Of a stretch of 5,007 bases of DNA, positions 4,762 through 5,007 are shown piece by piece. The notes under the pieces were generated by a model that had not been told where the DNA came from, did no database searches, and worked only from the letters and a program-made list of their open reading frames with translations. Within the stretch, counting starts at the first letter, position 1; each line of letters opens with the position of its first letter. Both the position numbers and the translations under genes were made by a program. Source of the stretch: Clostridiales bacterium (GTDB taxonomy: Bacteria > Bacillota > Clostridia > Lachnospirales > Lachnospiraceae); NCBI GenBank assembly GCA_020859965.1, contig JAJBVF010000202.1, forward strand, positions 1 to 5,007, written 5' to 3'.

Positions 4762-4800
4762 AATCGGTACGTGTAAAAATCATGTACCAATTTTTGATTT
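4762..4800. repeat. Imperfect inverted repeat with T-run, upstream of hicA
   Basis: AATCGGTACGTG (4762-4773) and CATGTACCAATT (4781-4792) form a 12-position stem with one mismatch and one wobble around TAAAAAT, followed on the + strand by TTTTTGATTTT. It could be a terminator for transcripts arriving from the left or shielding of the hic promoter, or another regulator site. No + strand gene ends nearby. Confidence 0.4.
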
Positions 4801-5007
4801 TGCGAATCACCTCTTTCTCGTGTTCCCGGCAATCTGTTCCAAGAGGCGGATAATGACTCTGATGTCTATCCAACCAAGCTTGGGAAGAAAAGAGCATGTA
4901 TAGTTAGTCCACCCAAAGTTAGGCTTTATACCCTATTCCAAATCATCTCACTCTAAAATTTCATATTTATAATATATTTATTTTAATAATGTTATGAATA
5001 TAAATAG
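4801..5007. other. AT-rich stretch with no gene seen
   Basis: From the hairpin to the window edge I find no supported gene on either strand. There is a 10-base palindrome CCAAGCTTGG at 4874-4883, and the last 60 bases are very AT-rich with a TATAAT at 4968-4973 on the + strand but no matching -35 hexamer. It may be the promoter region of a gene beyond the edge. Confidence 0.45.

Noticed and set aside
4698..4832. 45-codon upstream extension of hicA
   Set aside because: It runs through the promoter and operator palindromes and has no HicA likeness; the family begins at ATG 4697.
1..5007. CRISPR array or insertion sequence
   Set aside because: No regularly spaced repeats and no transposase-like frame or terminal repeats are visible in the window.

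Overview
The window looks like an accessory stretch of a Gram-negative bacterial chromosome. It begins with the end of an outer-membrane efflux channel, which implies a diderm host. Genes alternate between GC-rich coding blocks and AT-rich spacers, and hardly any start codon has a recognisable Shine-Dalgarno sequence. A gut Verrucomicrobiota/Akkermansia-like host is my best guess, but it is only a guess from style, since no marker gene is present.

Layout. (1) 2-451, + strand: the C-terminal part of an OprM/CmeC-type RND efflux outer-membrane protein. (2) 452-992: no intact gene, but a minus-strand relic at about 505-658 in which the first ~23 codons of an XRE-type regulator are joined to the last codons of a second, decayed VWA gene. 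(3) 993-3116, minus strand: a two-gene operon of an atypical Ser/Thr-type protein kinase with a C-terminal zinc-ribbon-like tail, followed 12 bp later by a TerY-like VWA protein with a complete-looking MIDAS, closed by a terminator. (4) 3124-3552, + strand: a divergent, unrecognised small gene followed by a strong terminator. (5) 3735-3827: the 3' half of a tRNA-Asn gene (minus strand, CCA and terminator retained, 5' half missing). This is the classic scar of tyrosine-recombinase integration; its orientation says the integrated element lies to the right. (6) 4013-4697, minus strand: a hicA-hicB toxin-antitoxin operon just inside the inferred element end, with a promoter/operator made of two 31-bp-spaced palindromes. 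(7) 4755-5007: AT-rich, no gene seen.

How it works together. The kinase and VWA protein resemble the kinase and TerY components of the 'TerY-P triad' (kinase, VWA, PP2C phosphatase) described from comparative genomics, but no phosphatase is in the window. The decayed second VWA end suggests that more than one such cassette, or a longer one with its own regulator, once stood here. HicA/HicB is a self-contained addiction module that probably stabilises the tRNA-integrated element. The most unusual observations are the XRE/VWA chimeric relic, whose surviving VWA codons differ from the intact gene only synonymously, the phosphatase-less kinase-VWA pair with its unknown divergent partner, and the tRNA-Asn att scar.
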